A stretch of DNA of 6,804 bases from Dehalococcoidia bacterium UBA3254. GTDB taxonomy: Bacteria; Chloroflexota; Dehalococcoidia; Dehalococcoidales; UBA3254. The position numbers were made by a program, and so were the translations under genes. The notes under the pieces are model-generated. The model was not told the origin of the DNA, made no database searches, and saw nothing but the letters and a program-made list of their open reading frames with translations. Numbering within the stretch: the first letter of the stretch is position 1; each line of letters opens with the position of its first letter. Location of the stretch: NCBI GenBank assembly GCA_002362735.1, contig DEUU01000309.1:1-6804 (forward strand), given 5' to 3'. This document shows positions 1 to 5,084 of the stretch, piece after piece.

Positions 1-396
1 GTCAATTAACCCGGTCCATATGAGGTGAGAATAATCGTTGGTAACTACCAGAACCAGGGCTGCCAGCGGCGGAATGGAAAGTAAAATCAGGGCACGACGG
101 GTTAACCAGCGGCGCAGGCCGGCATACACCAGAACAAAACAAAAAATCGCGGTGGCGCTGGGCAATTGCCAGACAGTCTCGAACTTGATCCAGAATATCT
201 TGGAAGAAACGTCGTCCGCGGAAATTTCCAGTAAAGTTCCCAGAGCCCAGAGAGCTCCAAACAAGCAGGCAAAGGCGAAAGACCTGGCACCCGGTATATG
301 GCGACGACTCAAGCTATAGCAGCCAAGGAATACAGCCAGAATCAGCGAAACCAAGGCCGGCCAGAGATGCGGATCATAAGTATAAGTCCCAATCAT
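1..396 (-). CDS. Histidine kinase N-terminus with 7TM-type sensor region (partial, runs off window)
   Basis: This open frame starts at ATG 396 and stays open for 132 codons to the window edge, so the 3' end is missing. An AAGGA Shine-Dalgarno lies 9 nt before the ATG. The translation begins MIGTYTYDPHLWPALVSLIL. It holds hydrophobic helices near residues 12-27, 43-55, 79-93 and 101-113, separated by short charged turns such as SLSRRHIPGAR and RRWLTRR, and ends in NDYSHLIWTGL. The order of a first helix, an R-R-x-x-x-PGAR turn, an F-W-x-K stretch, then N-D-x-x-H-x-I-W is what I know from the histidine kinase N-terminal 7TM region (HisKA_7TM type), which normally precedes PAS and kinase domains. 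The output domain is not visible, so a GGDEF or other output is possible. The gene is cut off from the redox block by a terminator. A membrane sensor near a heliorhodopsin is notable because two-component genes have been linked to heliorhodopsins. Confidence 0.72.
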   Translation of the reverse strand, partial: MIGTYTYDPHLWPALVSLILAVFLGCYSLSRRHIPGARSFAFACLFGALWALGTLLEISADDVSSKIFWIKFETVWQLPSATAIFCFVLVYAGLRRWLTRRALILLSIPPLAALVLVVTNDYSHLIWTGLID

Positions 397-456
397 CTAT
401 CGTTATCCTTAGCTCCCTGGCAACAAGTAACATTAATCCAGAATCCAGATATCAGG

Positions 457-462
457 ATTATA
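457..462 (-). promoter_or_regulatory. Possible -10 box upstream of the histidine kinase gene
   Basis: The minus strand reads TATAAT exactly, about 60 nt before the kinase ATG at 396, so a leader of about 50 nt would result. No good -35 box sits 16-18 bp upstream. A short inverted repeat, ATACA-4-TGTAT (460-473), overlaps it. A perfect hexamer in AT-rich DNA can arise by chance, so this is only a candidate. Confidence 0.25.
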
Positions 463-563
463 CACAAATGTATCATAAAATAGCTTCTATTATTCAATAC
501 TCAATTAACCCGGGTGATTGTCATTGCGATTAAATGCCGTGATATTTCGATCTTTTATGTCAC

Positions 564-593
564 AAAAAAACCGACCTAACTTCAGGTCGGTTT
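564..593 (-). terminator. Rho-independent terminator (minus strand)
   Basis: Arms 568-577 and 584-593 form a perfect 10-bp stem (AAACCGACCT against AGGTCGGTTT) around a 6-nt loop. On the minus strand the stem runs into a 7-T tract (570 to 564). On the plus strand only TTT follows, so the minus direction is favoured. It lies about 395 bp beyond the stop of the Coq7-like gene but only about 100 nt downstream of the promoter at 696-724. It therefore most simply ends the short transcript from that promoter, and would also catch read-through from the redox block. Confidence 0.85.
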
Positions 594-606
594 CACCATT
601 GGCTCC

Positions 607-638
607 CCATTATCCAAGTGACCAGATACAGATAATGG
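607..638. repeat. 8-bp inverted repeat inside a possible IS21-like terminal relic
   Basis: CCATTATC (607-614) and GATAATGG (631-638) are perfect inverted copies with 16 bp between them. Read on the minus strand, the surrounding 602-657 segment contains two loosely similar pieces. One starts TGTC and runs to GAACCA; the other starts TGGTCAC and runs to GGAGCCA. Tandem TG...CCA pieces of this kind resemble the multiple terminal repeats of IS21-family elements as I remember them. No transposase remnant is present, so an RNA hairpin is equally plausible. Confidence 0.35.
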
Positions 639-695
639 TTCATTGCACCTGAGACATTTTAAAAATGAATATTGAGATCAAAAATCAGTAAATCA

Positions 696-724
696 ATACT
701 AGATCAATATCGAGATAATGTCAA
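696..724 (-). promoter_or_regulatory. Strong sigma70-type promoter for the candidate small RNA
   Basis: On the minus strand a consensus -35 TTGACA (719-724) is followed after exactly 17 bp by TAGTAT (696-701), which matches four of six -10 bases. Transcription would start near 689-690 and run toward the terminator at 564-593. The spacing and the perfect -35 make this the best promoter-like sequence in the window. No protein gene begins within 290 nt downstream. Confidence 0.6.
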
Positions 725-987
725 CTTACCTTTACTTCACTTTAATTAACCGATTATAGCTATTGCAATAGTTTTTTCTGGATACTGTTATTTTAATAGT
801 CATCGTGTTGCCAATAAGAGATGCTTTTGAGCAAAGACCTCCTCATTCGAATTTGCAGGGCTATTGGTATAGAAAGGTAAAATTAATATCAGAATTAATG
901 TCAAAGTTAGGGCTATTTTTTTCGATGGCGGCGAAAAAAGATCCAGGTCAGGATAACCAGGTAAGTTTTGAATTTTATGGAATATTT
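725..987. other. Gene-free AT-rich stretch
   Basis: This is the promoter-distal part of the 590-bp gap between the Coq7-like gene and the histidine kinase. I see no convincing gene. A plus-strand frame from GTG 805 to 996 (63 codons) lacks a ribosome binding site and recognisable content, and it converges onto the end of the Coq7-like gene. A 4-bp stem followed by a T run on the minus strand (934-954) lies just after that gene's stop but is too weak to call a terminator. Confidence 0.5.
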
Positions 988-1440
988 TTAAGTTAACTCC
1001 ACTTGCCTTGTTATCAGCGATTCTCTGGCTTTTTGCCAGTTAAGAATATGCGCTTCCTCATCGGTGATTATCTTTCTGATCATTTTATCAGTCTCTGAAT
1101 CAAAACGGACTGCTTTGAGAAAACTGCTATAATCCTTCACCGCTCTGGTTTCAACAAAGGTATCCGCCTGGAACAGATTTCTCTTCCCTGTTAAGCGGGT
1201 AATCAGACCAAGAATAATTCCCATGAATTGAAATAACCATCCGTGGGGATAAACGACCCCTTTTAAGCGTTTAATTTCATTTTGAAGTTTTTGTACATGC
1301 CCTCTTTCATTTTCCGCCGCATCGGTCAATTGTTGGGCGAAAGGGAGGCCCTTGAAAGCCCCCCTTTGAGTTAAATAAATTTGAGCGGCAAACCTCTCCA
1401 TACCGTACATGAAATTGAGTGAAAGAATCGCTTTAAGCAT
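988..1440 (-). CDS. Coq7-like (ferritin-like) diiron carboxylate protein
   Basis: This 150-residue protein carries a full set of carboxylate-bridged diiron ligands in ferritin-like order: E15 in helix 1 (M-E-R-F-A-A-Q-I-Y), E45-x-x-H48, E97 (V-E-T-R-A-V) and E128-x-x-H131. A hydrophobic amphipathic stretch at about 67-84 (GWLFQFMGIILGLITRLTG) sits between the two ligand pairs. It resembles the membrane-docking segment of Coq7/demethoxyubiquinone hydroxylase, and the G-x-x-L-G-x-x-T-x-x-x-GKR pattern before V-E supports that family. Coq7 enzymes use O2 to hydroxylate a quinone ring; the true substrate here is unknown, and a peroxide- or iron-handling role is possible. AGGAG lies 6 nt before ATG. 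It is the last gene of the co-directional redox block, 55 bp after the peroxiredoxin gene. Length is slightly shorter than typical bacterial Coq7. Confidence 0.75.
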   Translation of the reverse strand: MLKAILSLNFMYGMERFAAQIYLTQRGAFKGLPFAQQLTDAAENERGHVQKLQNEIKRLKGVVYPHGWLFQFMGIILGLITRLTGKRNLFQADTFVETRAVKDYSSFLKAVRFDSETDKMIRKIITDEEAHILNWQKARESLITRQVELT

Positions 1441-1495
1441 AATAAGCTCCTGGAAAGATAATCATTTTACCCTGGTTTAAGTTGTATCAGATTCT

Positions 1496-1948
1496 TTATT
1501 TTTTCAAAGCTGTGAAAATCTCCTCGAAATCCGGCAACTGGGCGGTAGGATAAACTTTAGCAAAAACTACTTTCTGGTCCTCGTCAATTATAATATTAGC
1601 CCTTTCGGAAAAACCGTCCTTTTCCCTGAATACTCCGAAAGACCTGGCCACCTCTCCATGGGGCCAGAAGTCTGCCAGTAACCTAGTATTTTTAATATCC
1701 ATGGATTGCGCCCAGGCTTTATTCGAAGGGGAAGAATCTACTCCGATGCCCAGAGCCACCGTATTAAGTTCATCGAAATGTAAATGGTTTTCCTCAAGCA
1801 ATCTCATCTGATCGTGACAAACCGAGGTCCAGGCTAGCGGCCGGAACGAAAGTAAGACCTTTTTACCTTTCAAGCTGGAAAGTTTCACAACTTTACCATT
1901 CTGGTCCTTTAAAGAAAAATCAGGTGCTTTTGCGCCTACTTCTATCAT
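1496..1948 (-). CDS. One-cysteine peroxiredoxin (AhpC/TSA superfamily, AhpE/Bcp-like)
   Basis: The 150-residue protein has a complete thioredoxin-like peroxiredoxin fold. It opens with the usual VGAKAPDFSLKDQNGK strand. The peroxidatic signature P37-x-x-x-T41-x-x-C44 (RPLAWTSVC) is intact, and R116 in the SERANIIID stretch fits the conserved active-site arginine. C44 is the only cysteine, so no resolving cysteine exists and an external thiol must reduce the sulfenate. That places it with AhpE- or one-cysteine Bcp-like enzymes, which reduce H2O2, organic hydroperoxides or peroxynitrite in the cytoplasm. AGGAG sits 7 nt before the ATG. The gene follows the Rieske oxygenase by 43 bp and precedes the diiron protein by 55 bp, which suggests co-transcription. 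Detoxifying peroxide made by uncoupled oxygenase turnover would suit this context (inference). Confidence 0.92.
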   Translation of the reverse strand: MIEVGAKAPDFSLKDQNGKVVKLSSLKGKKVLLSFRPLAWTSVCHDQMRLLEENHLHFDELNTVALGIGVDSSPSNKAWAQSMDIKNTRLLADFWPHGEVARSFGVFREKDGFSERANIIIDEDQKVVFAKVYPTAQLPDFEEIFTALKK

Positions 1949-1991
1949 GCCCTTTCTCCTTAAATTTTAATTGATTTCTTTACATCCCTGT

Positions 1992-2975
1992 TTATATTTG
2001 AGCTTTATCCATCAGTTCCTGTCGGCGTCTCCGGTATTCAATGATAGGCCGGTCAGCCTGGAAAAGTTGCTCTCCAATAAGCAATCCGGAAGCTTTTGGT
2101 TGTTGGGTAACTACAACCCGGCGATCCTGATGTGTTATTACCAGGTTGGAAGGCGCCGAGAGCCGAGCCGCTAACTCTCTCAATAGAGGAATACGCATAA
2201 ACTTCTGGTAGAACCGCAGATAGAGGATGGTGTTCTCATTGTCTACGGGCACGAATGCTACCACTATCCGCACTTTTTCGCTAATGTAATTCTGCCACAA
2301 ATTGGGGAAGATAAATTCCAGTTTAAAGTCTTTGACCGGGTCTGGGGCTGGCAACTGTTCCGGCTTCAGCGGAGTGGTTCCATCATCTGACCGGTTATGG
2401 ACAAAAACGTAGAATATATCCCCATCCTGCCACTGGAATAAAGGTCCATCTACCGTGGTTCGATTACCTCTGCCAATGGTGTTGTAATGGACAAAGGGCA
2501 GGTGAGCAGTATCAAGCTGATTTTCGATGACACGGGAATAATGGGCGCTCCAGTGATCATAAACCCTGCCAAATGACAAGGAGCCATCAATATCCTTGAA
2601 AAACTGCGGAGGCGGCAGGTTTTCCGGCGGGTTTTCGCCCCACCAGATCCAGATGAAGCCATGAGCTTCATAAGTCGGATAGCTCAATACCTGGAATCTA
2701 TCTGGTACAGCAGTACTTTTCCCGTTAGCGGGTATCATGGTCACTTTCCCGGTACCTGAGTATTCGAGACCATGAAAAGGACATTGAAGATGGTCGCCGA
2801 TTACTTTACCTTTGCTTAGCTCAACGCCCCGGTGAATGCATTTGTCTCGGAGACAGGCAACTTTCCCGGTTTTATTTCGCCAGAAGACCATTTTCTCTCC
2901 CATTCTGATCACACCCACGGGTTTATCTCTCACCTGGGTCGTATCCATCACGATATACCACTGCTTTGGTATCAT
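1992..2975 (-). CDS. Rieske non-heme iron oxygenase, alpha-subunit type
   Basis: Numbering is from ATG 2975 (327 residues). The N-terminal Rieske domain binds the [2Fe-2S] cluster through C46-x-H48 (CIHRG) and C65-x-x-H68 (CPFHG). The catalytic domain carries the mononuclear iron motif N-x-x-D155-x-x-H158-x4-H163 (NQLDTAHLPFVH). D155 would bridge the two centres, and D284 (THQDRRVVVTQ) is the likely third iron ligand by analogy with DdmC-type enzymes. WIWWGE and the IPANGK loop are typical of single-component-length oxygenases of the vanillate demethylase/pheophorbide oxygenase group. Such enzymes hydroxylate or demethylate ring compounds using O2 and electrons from a separate reductase; the substrate cannot be read here. 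An upstream TTG (3002) would add nine residues but lacks a good ribosome site. The gene follows the heliorhodopsin by 73 bp. No reductase or ferredoxin gene is visible; the upstream flavodoxin could serve. Confidence 0.9.
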   Translation of the reverse strand: MIPKQWYIVMDTTQVRDKPVGVIRMGEKMVFWRNKTGKVACLRDKCIHRGVELSKGKVIGDHLQCPFHGLEYSGTGKVTMIPANGKSTAVPDRFQVLSYPTYEAHGFIWIWWGENPPENLPPPQFFKDIDGSLSFGRVYDHWSAHYSRVIENQLDTAHLPFVHYNTIGRGNRTTVDGPLFQWQDGDIFYVFVHNRSDDGTTPLKPEQLPAPDPVKDFKLEFIFPNLWQNYISEKVRIVVAFVPVDNENTILYLRFYQKFMRIPLLRELAARLSAPSNLVITHQDRRVVVTQQPKASGLLIGEQLFQADRPIIEYRRRRQELMDKAQI

Positions 2976-2978
2976 AAT

Positions 2979-2985
2979 CCTTCCT
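2979..2985 (-). promoter_or_regulatory. Ribosome binding site deciding the Rieske start
   Basis: AGGAAGG precedes the ATG at 2975 by 3 nt, or by 6 nt if its first AGGA is used. The in-frame TTG at 3002 has only an A-rich leader. This makes 2975 the preferred start. The shorter protein begins MIPKQWYIV, the usual beginning of this family. Confidence 0.7.
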
Positions 2986-3048
2986 GTGCTCCGGAAGCTC
3001 AACTTTTTCTATCTCTGGAGATAATTAATTTCAGGTCTTAGACTAACT

Positions 3049-3816
3049 CTATTTAAGAACCAAAACGTTGGCAAATACCTGCCAGGCCAACAATGCTTTG
3101 GCGGTCAGGCTCAGAATAATATAGACCTTTTCGCCAAAGAGATAATCACTCCAGCGTCCTACCTGCTTGTATTGCAGGACCATATTAATGGCAAAGCAGT
3201 TGAAGAATATGAAGAGAGAAATGATAATGCCGTAAACGAATCCTGGAGGTGAAACATTGACCCCTGGTGCCGCCACATAAACGGCGATGGCAATCCAGGG
3301 GATGAAACCGGCAAAACTTCCCATCCAGAATGGCAGCCAGCTCGGTTTGCCTGGCTTTTCGTACTTTTCCTGGAGTGCGCCAAAAAGGATCATGCAGGCA
3401 TTAATGCCAAAGATAGCTACCAGGGCAGCGATATCACTGATACCACAAATCTGAGAGATGAGTACGATCATGATCGAGGAACTGAAGAAATACTCGATCC
3501 AGCGCCCGTAGTTTTTATTCTGTAGCAAGTTGCGTTTGTACCACGCGAAAACCCAGGGAGATGCGATAGTTAAAAGAGCCAGGGCGGATATGGCCATAAA
3601 GGTAAAAACACCCCAGCCAGTTTGAATATCCCAGACGTGGTGGAGGGTAGCGGCGCTGCCAGGCGGCCCCTGCATGAAAGTAGCGGTAACTGGCAGGGAG
3701 AATTTATTGGTTAGTAGTGCCATGACTACCGCCTGGGCAGCCAGAATCAATCCAACAACTATGTTCCAGATTCTAAGGTTTTTAAGTTTACGCTCTGTAG
3801 ACTTATCAATAGTCAC
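3049..3816 (-). CDS. Heliorhodopsin (type-3 microbial rhodopsin)
   Basis: The 255-residue protein has seven hydrophobic segments (about 15-36, 64-92, 106-124, 126-147, 160-182, 190-214, 228-253) and heliorhodopsin hallmarks. These are the GPPG loop (50-53), RWIEY with counterion E108 followed by SSSIMIVLI in helix 3, the GFVYGIIISLF stretch of helix 6, and SLTAK240ALLAWQVF in helix 7, where K240 is the retinal Schiff-base lysine. Heliorhodopsins sit inverted in the membrane (N-terminus in the cytoplasm), have slow photocycles, show no ion pumping in tested members and are thought to be sensors. Both key residues are intact, so it should bind retinal and absorb light. Two histidines I recall from 48C12 (H23, H80) appear replaced by leucines. 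The start is GTG with a strong AAAGGAGGT 5 nt upstream. It lies between the flavodoxin (118 bp) and the Rieske oxygenase (73 bp), with no retinal synthesis gene in view. Confidence 0.95.
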   Translation of the reverse strand: MTIDKSTERKLKNLRIWNIVVGLILAAQAVVMALLTNKFSLPVTATFMQGPPGSAATLHHVWDIQTGWGVFTFMAISALALLTIASPWVFAWYKRNLLQNKNYGRWIEYFFSSSIMIVLISQICGISDIAALVAIFGINACMILFGALQEKYEKPGKPSWLPFWMGSFAGFIPWIAIAVYVAAPGVNVSPPGFVYGIIISLFIFFNCFAINMVLQYKQVGRWSDYLFGEKVYIILSLTAKALLAWQVFANVLVLK

Positions 3817-3934
3817 GGTAACCTCCTTTTATCGCTTTTAAGGTTAATAATGCTCTTCAACCTCTGCCATCTCGGCGTCTGCTTTAGTCTTAAATAGTTT
3901 TATCAGGATGTGTGGGAGGAGAATAAAACAAAAA

Positions 3935-4378
3935 TTATTGTTTTTGGTCTTTGATTTTTTGGGCTACCTTTCTACCCAGGTCTCGATGTTGCCCAAGACA
4001 AAATTCGTCAGCTCTTCCCTCTAATTTTGCCGGCGGTTCGAAAACGTCCATGCTAAAAATATGCTTCATCGTTTCGCTGATCATCTCAACTGCTTCTCCA
4101 CTCCACCCATAAGCACCGAATGCCGCTCCAATTTTTCCTTTCAAATTTGATTGTTCAAGCTTGAAAAGAAAGGTCTTCATAGTCTCAATCATATTCTTGT
4201 GATAAGTTGGAGAACCAAGTATTAGCCCTTCATACTCCGCCAGTTCTGCAGTATCCACCTCATAAATTCTTTTAATGACGGTTTTCACTCCGGCCTGTTC
4301 CAATCCCTGCTGTACAGCTTCCGCTAACGCCATGGTACTCCCTTTTCTGGTTTCGTAAATGATGATTGCTTTTGCCAT
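3935..4378 (-). CDS. Short-chain flavodoxin-domain protein
   Basis: This 147-residue protein is a single flavodoxin fold. The FMN phosphate loop is YETRKGSTMALA (about 8-19), the second flavin loop is GSPTYHKNM (55-63) and the third is AFGAYGWSGEA (86-96). The sequence is closest in style to the flavodoxin half of type-A flavoproteins (FprA), including the C-L-G-x-x-x-x-L-G-R-K-V-A tail. The beta-lactamase-like diiron half is absent, so it is a free-standing carrier. It should shuttle electrons in the cytoplasm, and candidate partners in the same block are the Rieske oxygenase and the Coq7-like protein (inference). AGGAGG lies 4 nt before ATG, and a second copy of the same purine block sits 15 nt further upstream (4395-4403 on plus). 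A cluster of GGATAT palindromes lies about 100 to 165 bp upstream. Flavodoxins are often iron- or redox-regulated, which fits the Fur-type gene two positions upstream. Confidence 0.9.
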   Translation of the reverse strand: MAKAIIIYETRKGSTMALAEAVQQGLEQAGVKTVIKRIYEVDTAELAEYEGLILGSPTYHKNMIETMKTFLFKLEQSNLKGKIGAAFGAYGWSGEAVEMISETMKHIFSMDVFEPPAKLEGRADEFCLGQHRDLGRKVAQKIKDQKQ

Positions 4379-4473
4379 TTCTCCTCCTTTTTTGTCTCCT
4401 CCTGTTTATTTGGGGACCGCGCTAAGTTTTATGCCCAAATAGCTACACCATCTCTGTAAGTACTTATCCGAGT

Positions 4474-4653
4474 TTAAGGATATCCAACATGCGGGACATC
4501 AATATCTGGATATATCCCAGTATCTCCTGATATCGGATATCCTGCAAACGGGCACGACCTCGGGGACAGCCAGGTCATCGTGATAATATTGTGTATCACA
4601 GAGGCGCCAACAGCAGTAGTCATTTTCATCTTAAGTTTATCCCTTTGGCACAT
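4474..4653 (-). CDS. Small hypothetical protein, 59 residues
   Basis: This short frame begins at ATG 4653 and has a good ribosome site (AGGAG, 6 nt spacing). It starts 21 bp after the stop of the Fur-family gene, which is the placement of a translated operon gene. The product starts MCQRDKLKMKMTTAVGASVI and has two cysteines (C2, C34). Its first half is basic; its C-terminal half is rich in Gly, Tyr and Pro (GYP, GIYP, GYP) because it crosses the GGATAT palindromes. I do not recognise it. A +1-shifted frame over the distal half is also open and protein-like, so a frameshifted remnant is possible. Start and spacing argue for a real gene; the repeat-derived tail argues against. Confidence 0.4.
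   Translation of the reverse strand: MCQRDKLKMKMTTAVGASVIHNIITMTWLSPRSCPFAGYPISGDTGIYPDIDVPHVGYP
4478..4542. repeat. Cluster of three GGATAT-type palindromes
   Basis: GGATATCC occurs at 4478-4485 and 4535-4542, with the related palindrome GGATATATCC at 4508-4517. Their centres are about 31 and 26 bp apart, near whole or half helical turns. GATATC (4529-4534) abuts the distal copy. A separate 10-bp perfect palindrome, TAAGTACTTA, lies at 4457-4466. All sit between the Fur-family gene and the flavodoxin start. They could be an operator array for the flavodoxin-heliorhodopsin part of the block, or part of the small ORF's coding sequence. No promoter of quality is visible next to them. Confidence 0.4.
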
Positions 4654-4674
4654 GGCTTACTCCTGTTATATTGT

Positions 4675-5052
4675 CTATTGGCAGTTCTTACATAAACCAT
4701 GAAACTCAGCTTGATGCCCTGAAACCTTAAATCCGGTCTTCTTAGCTACTCTCTCATTAATTCCCTGTAAAACAGGTTCATCCAGATCAATAACCCGTCC
4801 GCACTTCTCACACTTGAAGTGATAATGAGTTTTTTGTTTTTCCTCATATCTGGCCAGGATGCCATCCAGATTCAGTTCTGTTATTACACCGTCTTCAAGA
4901 AGAACCTGGAGGTTCCTGTAAACTGTGCCCTTGCTGATATCAGGGATCTCTTTTTTTACTTTTTCATAAATCCAGTCGGCAGTTGGATGAGTTCGATTAT
5001 TTTCCAAAACTTTTATTATTAACTCTCTTTGTTTTGTAACTCTTCTTTTCAT
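4675..5052 (-). CDS. Fur-family metalloregulator, PerR-like
   Basis: The 125-residue protein has the Fur-family winged helix (about 3-60, with HPTADWIYE and GTVYRNLQVL as the recognition region) and a C-terminal dimerisation domain. Structural zinc cysteines are complete: C81-x-x-C84 and C121-x-x-C124. The regulatory metal site can be mapped on PerR: H22 (PerR H37), E70 (D85), H76 and H78 in THYHF (H91, H93) and D89 (D104). The histidine pair and D89 favour peroxide sensing; E70 in place of aspartate is a Fur-like feature, so PerR versus Fur stays open. It likely represses using Fe2+ or Mn2+. The palindrome over its own -10 box suggests autoregulation, and its position at the head of a peroxiredoxin- and flavodoxin-containing block suggests that block is its regulon. 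The protein is shorter than B. subtilis PerR because the N-terminal arm is missing. The only SD-like AGGA is 13 nt upstream, so initiation may be weak. Confidence 0.88.
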   Translation of the reverse strand: MKRRVTKQRELIIKVLENNRTHPTADWIYEKVKKEIPDISKGTVYRNLQVLLEDGVITELNLDGILARYEEKQKTHYHFKCEKCGRVIDLDEPVLQGINERVAKKTGFKVSGHQAEFHGLCKNCQ

Positions 5053-5057
5053 TATTC

Positions 5058-5084
5058 GTAATAGTTCCTATTACTAATAGTAAC
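5058..5084. promoter_or_regulatory. Fur/PerR-type operator: near-perfect 21-bp palindrome with overlapping inverted repeat
   Basis: Arms GTTCCTATTA (5064-5073) and TAATAGTAAC (5075-5084) are inverted copies around a single central base with one mismatch, a 10-1-10 palindrome. Its core includes a perfect 6-1-6 repeat, TTACTA-T-TAGTAA on the minus strand. A second, overlapping inverted repeat pairs GTAATAG (5058-5064) with CTATTAC (5068-5074) across 3 bp. AT-rich inverted repeats with a one-base centre are the usual form of Fur and PerR boxes. It ends 5 bp before the start codon of the Fur-family gene and covers its -10 box, so autorepression is the direct inference. Confidence 0.7.

Larger units (their letters stand above)
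564..690 (-). ncRNA. Candidate structured small RNA or leader RNA of about 125 nt
   Basis: A TTGACA-17-TAGTAT promoter lies immediately upstream (696-724) and a strong intrinsic terminator ends the segment at 564. No open frame of useful length lies between; the first ATG on this strand gives only five codons before a stop. The segment contains an 8-bp inverted repeat (607-614 with 631-638) that wobble pairs could lengthen to 10 bp. Other short complementary pieces include GGT/ACC closures around 641-650 and an ACCATT/AATGGT pairing that competes with the 8-bp hairpin. I recognise no known riboswitch or sRNA family. It could be a free small RNA or, if the terminator is conditional, an attenuated leader for the histidine kinase starting at 396. 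A competing reading is a relic insertion-sequence end (see the repeat entry). The start point is predicted from the promoter. Confidence 0.45.

Noticed and set aside
2..513. 13-bp direct repeat TCAATTAACCCGG at 2-14 and 501-513
   Set aside because: A single 13-mer match in 6.8 kb is near chance expectation. One copy lies inside the kinase gene, and no flanking similarity extends it.
934..954. Hairpin ATCC-6-GGAT followed by a T run on the minus strand, just after the diiron gene
   Set aside because: A 4-bp stem is too weak for an intrinsic terminator, although the position is right.
805..996. Plus-strand 63-codon frame from GTG 805, with a TTGCAA-17-TGTTAT promoter-like pair just upstream
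   Set aside because: It has no ribosome binding site, a rare start, no recognisable content, and ends overlapping the 3' end of the well-supported diiron gene. The promoter match is weak and in AT-rich DNA.
3159..3383. Alternative-frame ORFs inside the heliorhodopsin, Rieske and MmgE/PrpD genes on both strands
   Set aside because: They overlap genes with strong motif support and show no family features of their own.
3844..3870. Eight-codon frame (MAEVEEHY) ending just before the heliorhodopsin Shine-Dalgarno, part of a longer stop-free frame
   Set aside because: There is no Shine-Dalgarno before its ATG and no attenuator-like structure. The longer frame has no start codon and runs into the flavodoxin gene in another frame.
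4380..4403. Duplicated purine block (minus strand AGGAGGAGA, twice, 15 nt apart) before the flavodoxin ATG
   Set aside because: Only the proximal copy has a start codon at useful distance. The second copy is probably low-complexity duplication with no gene after it.
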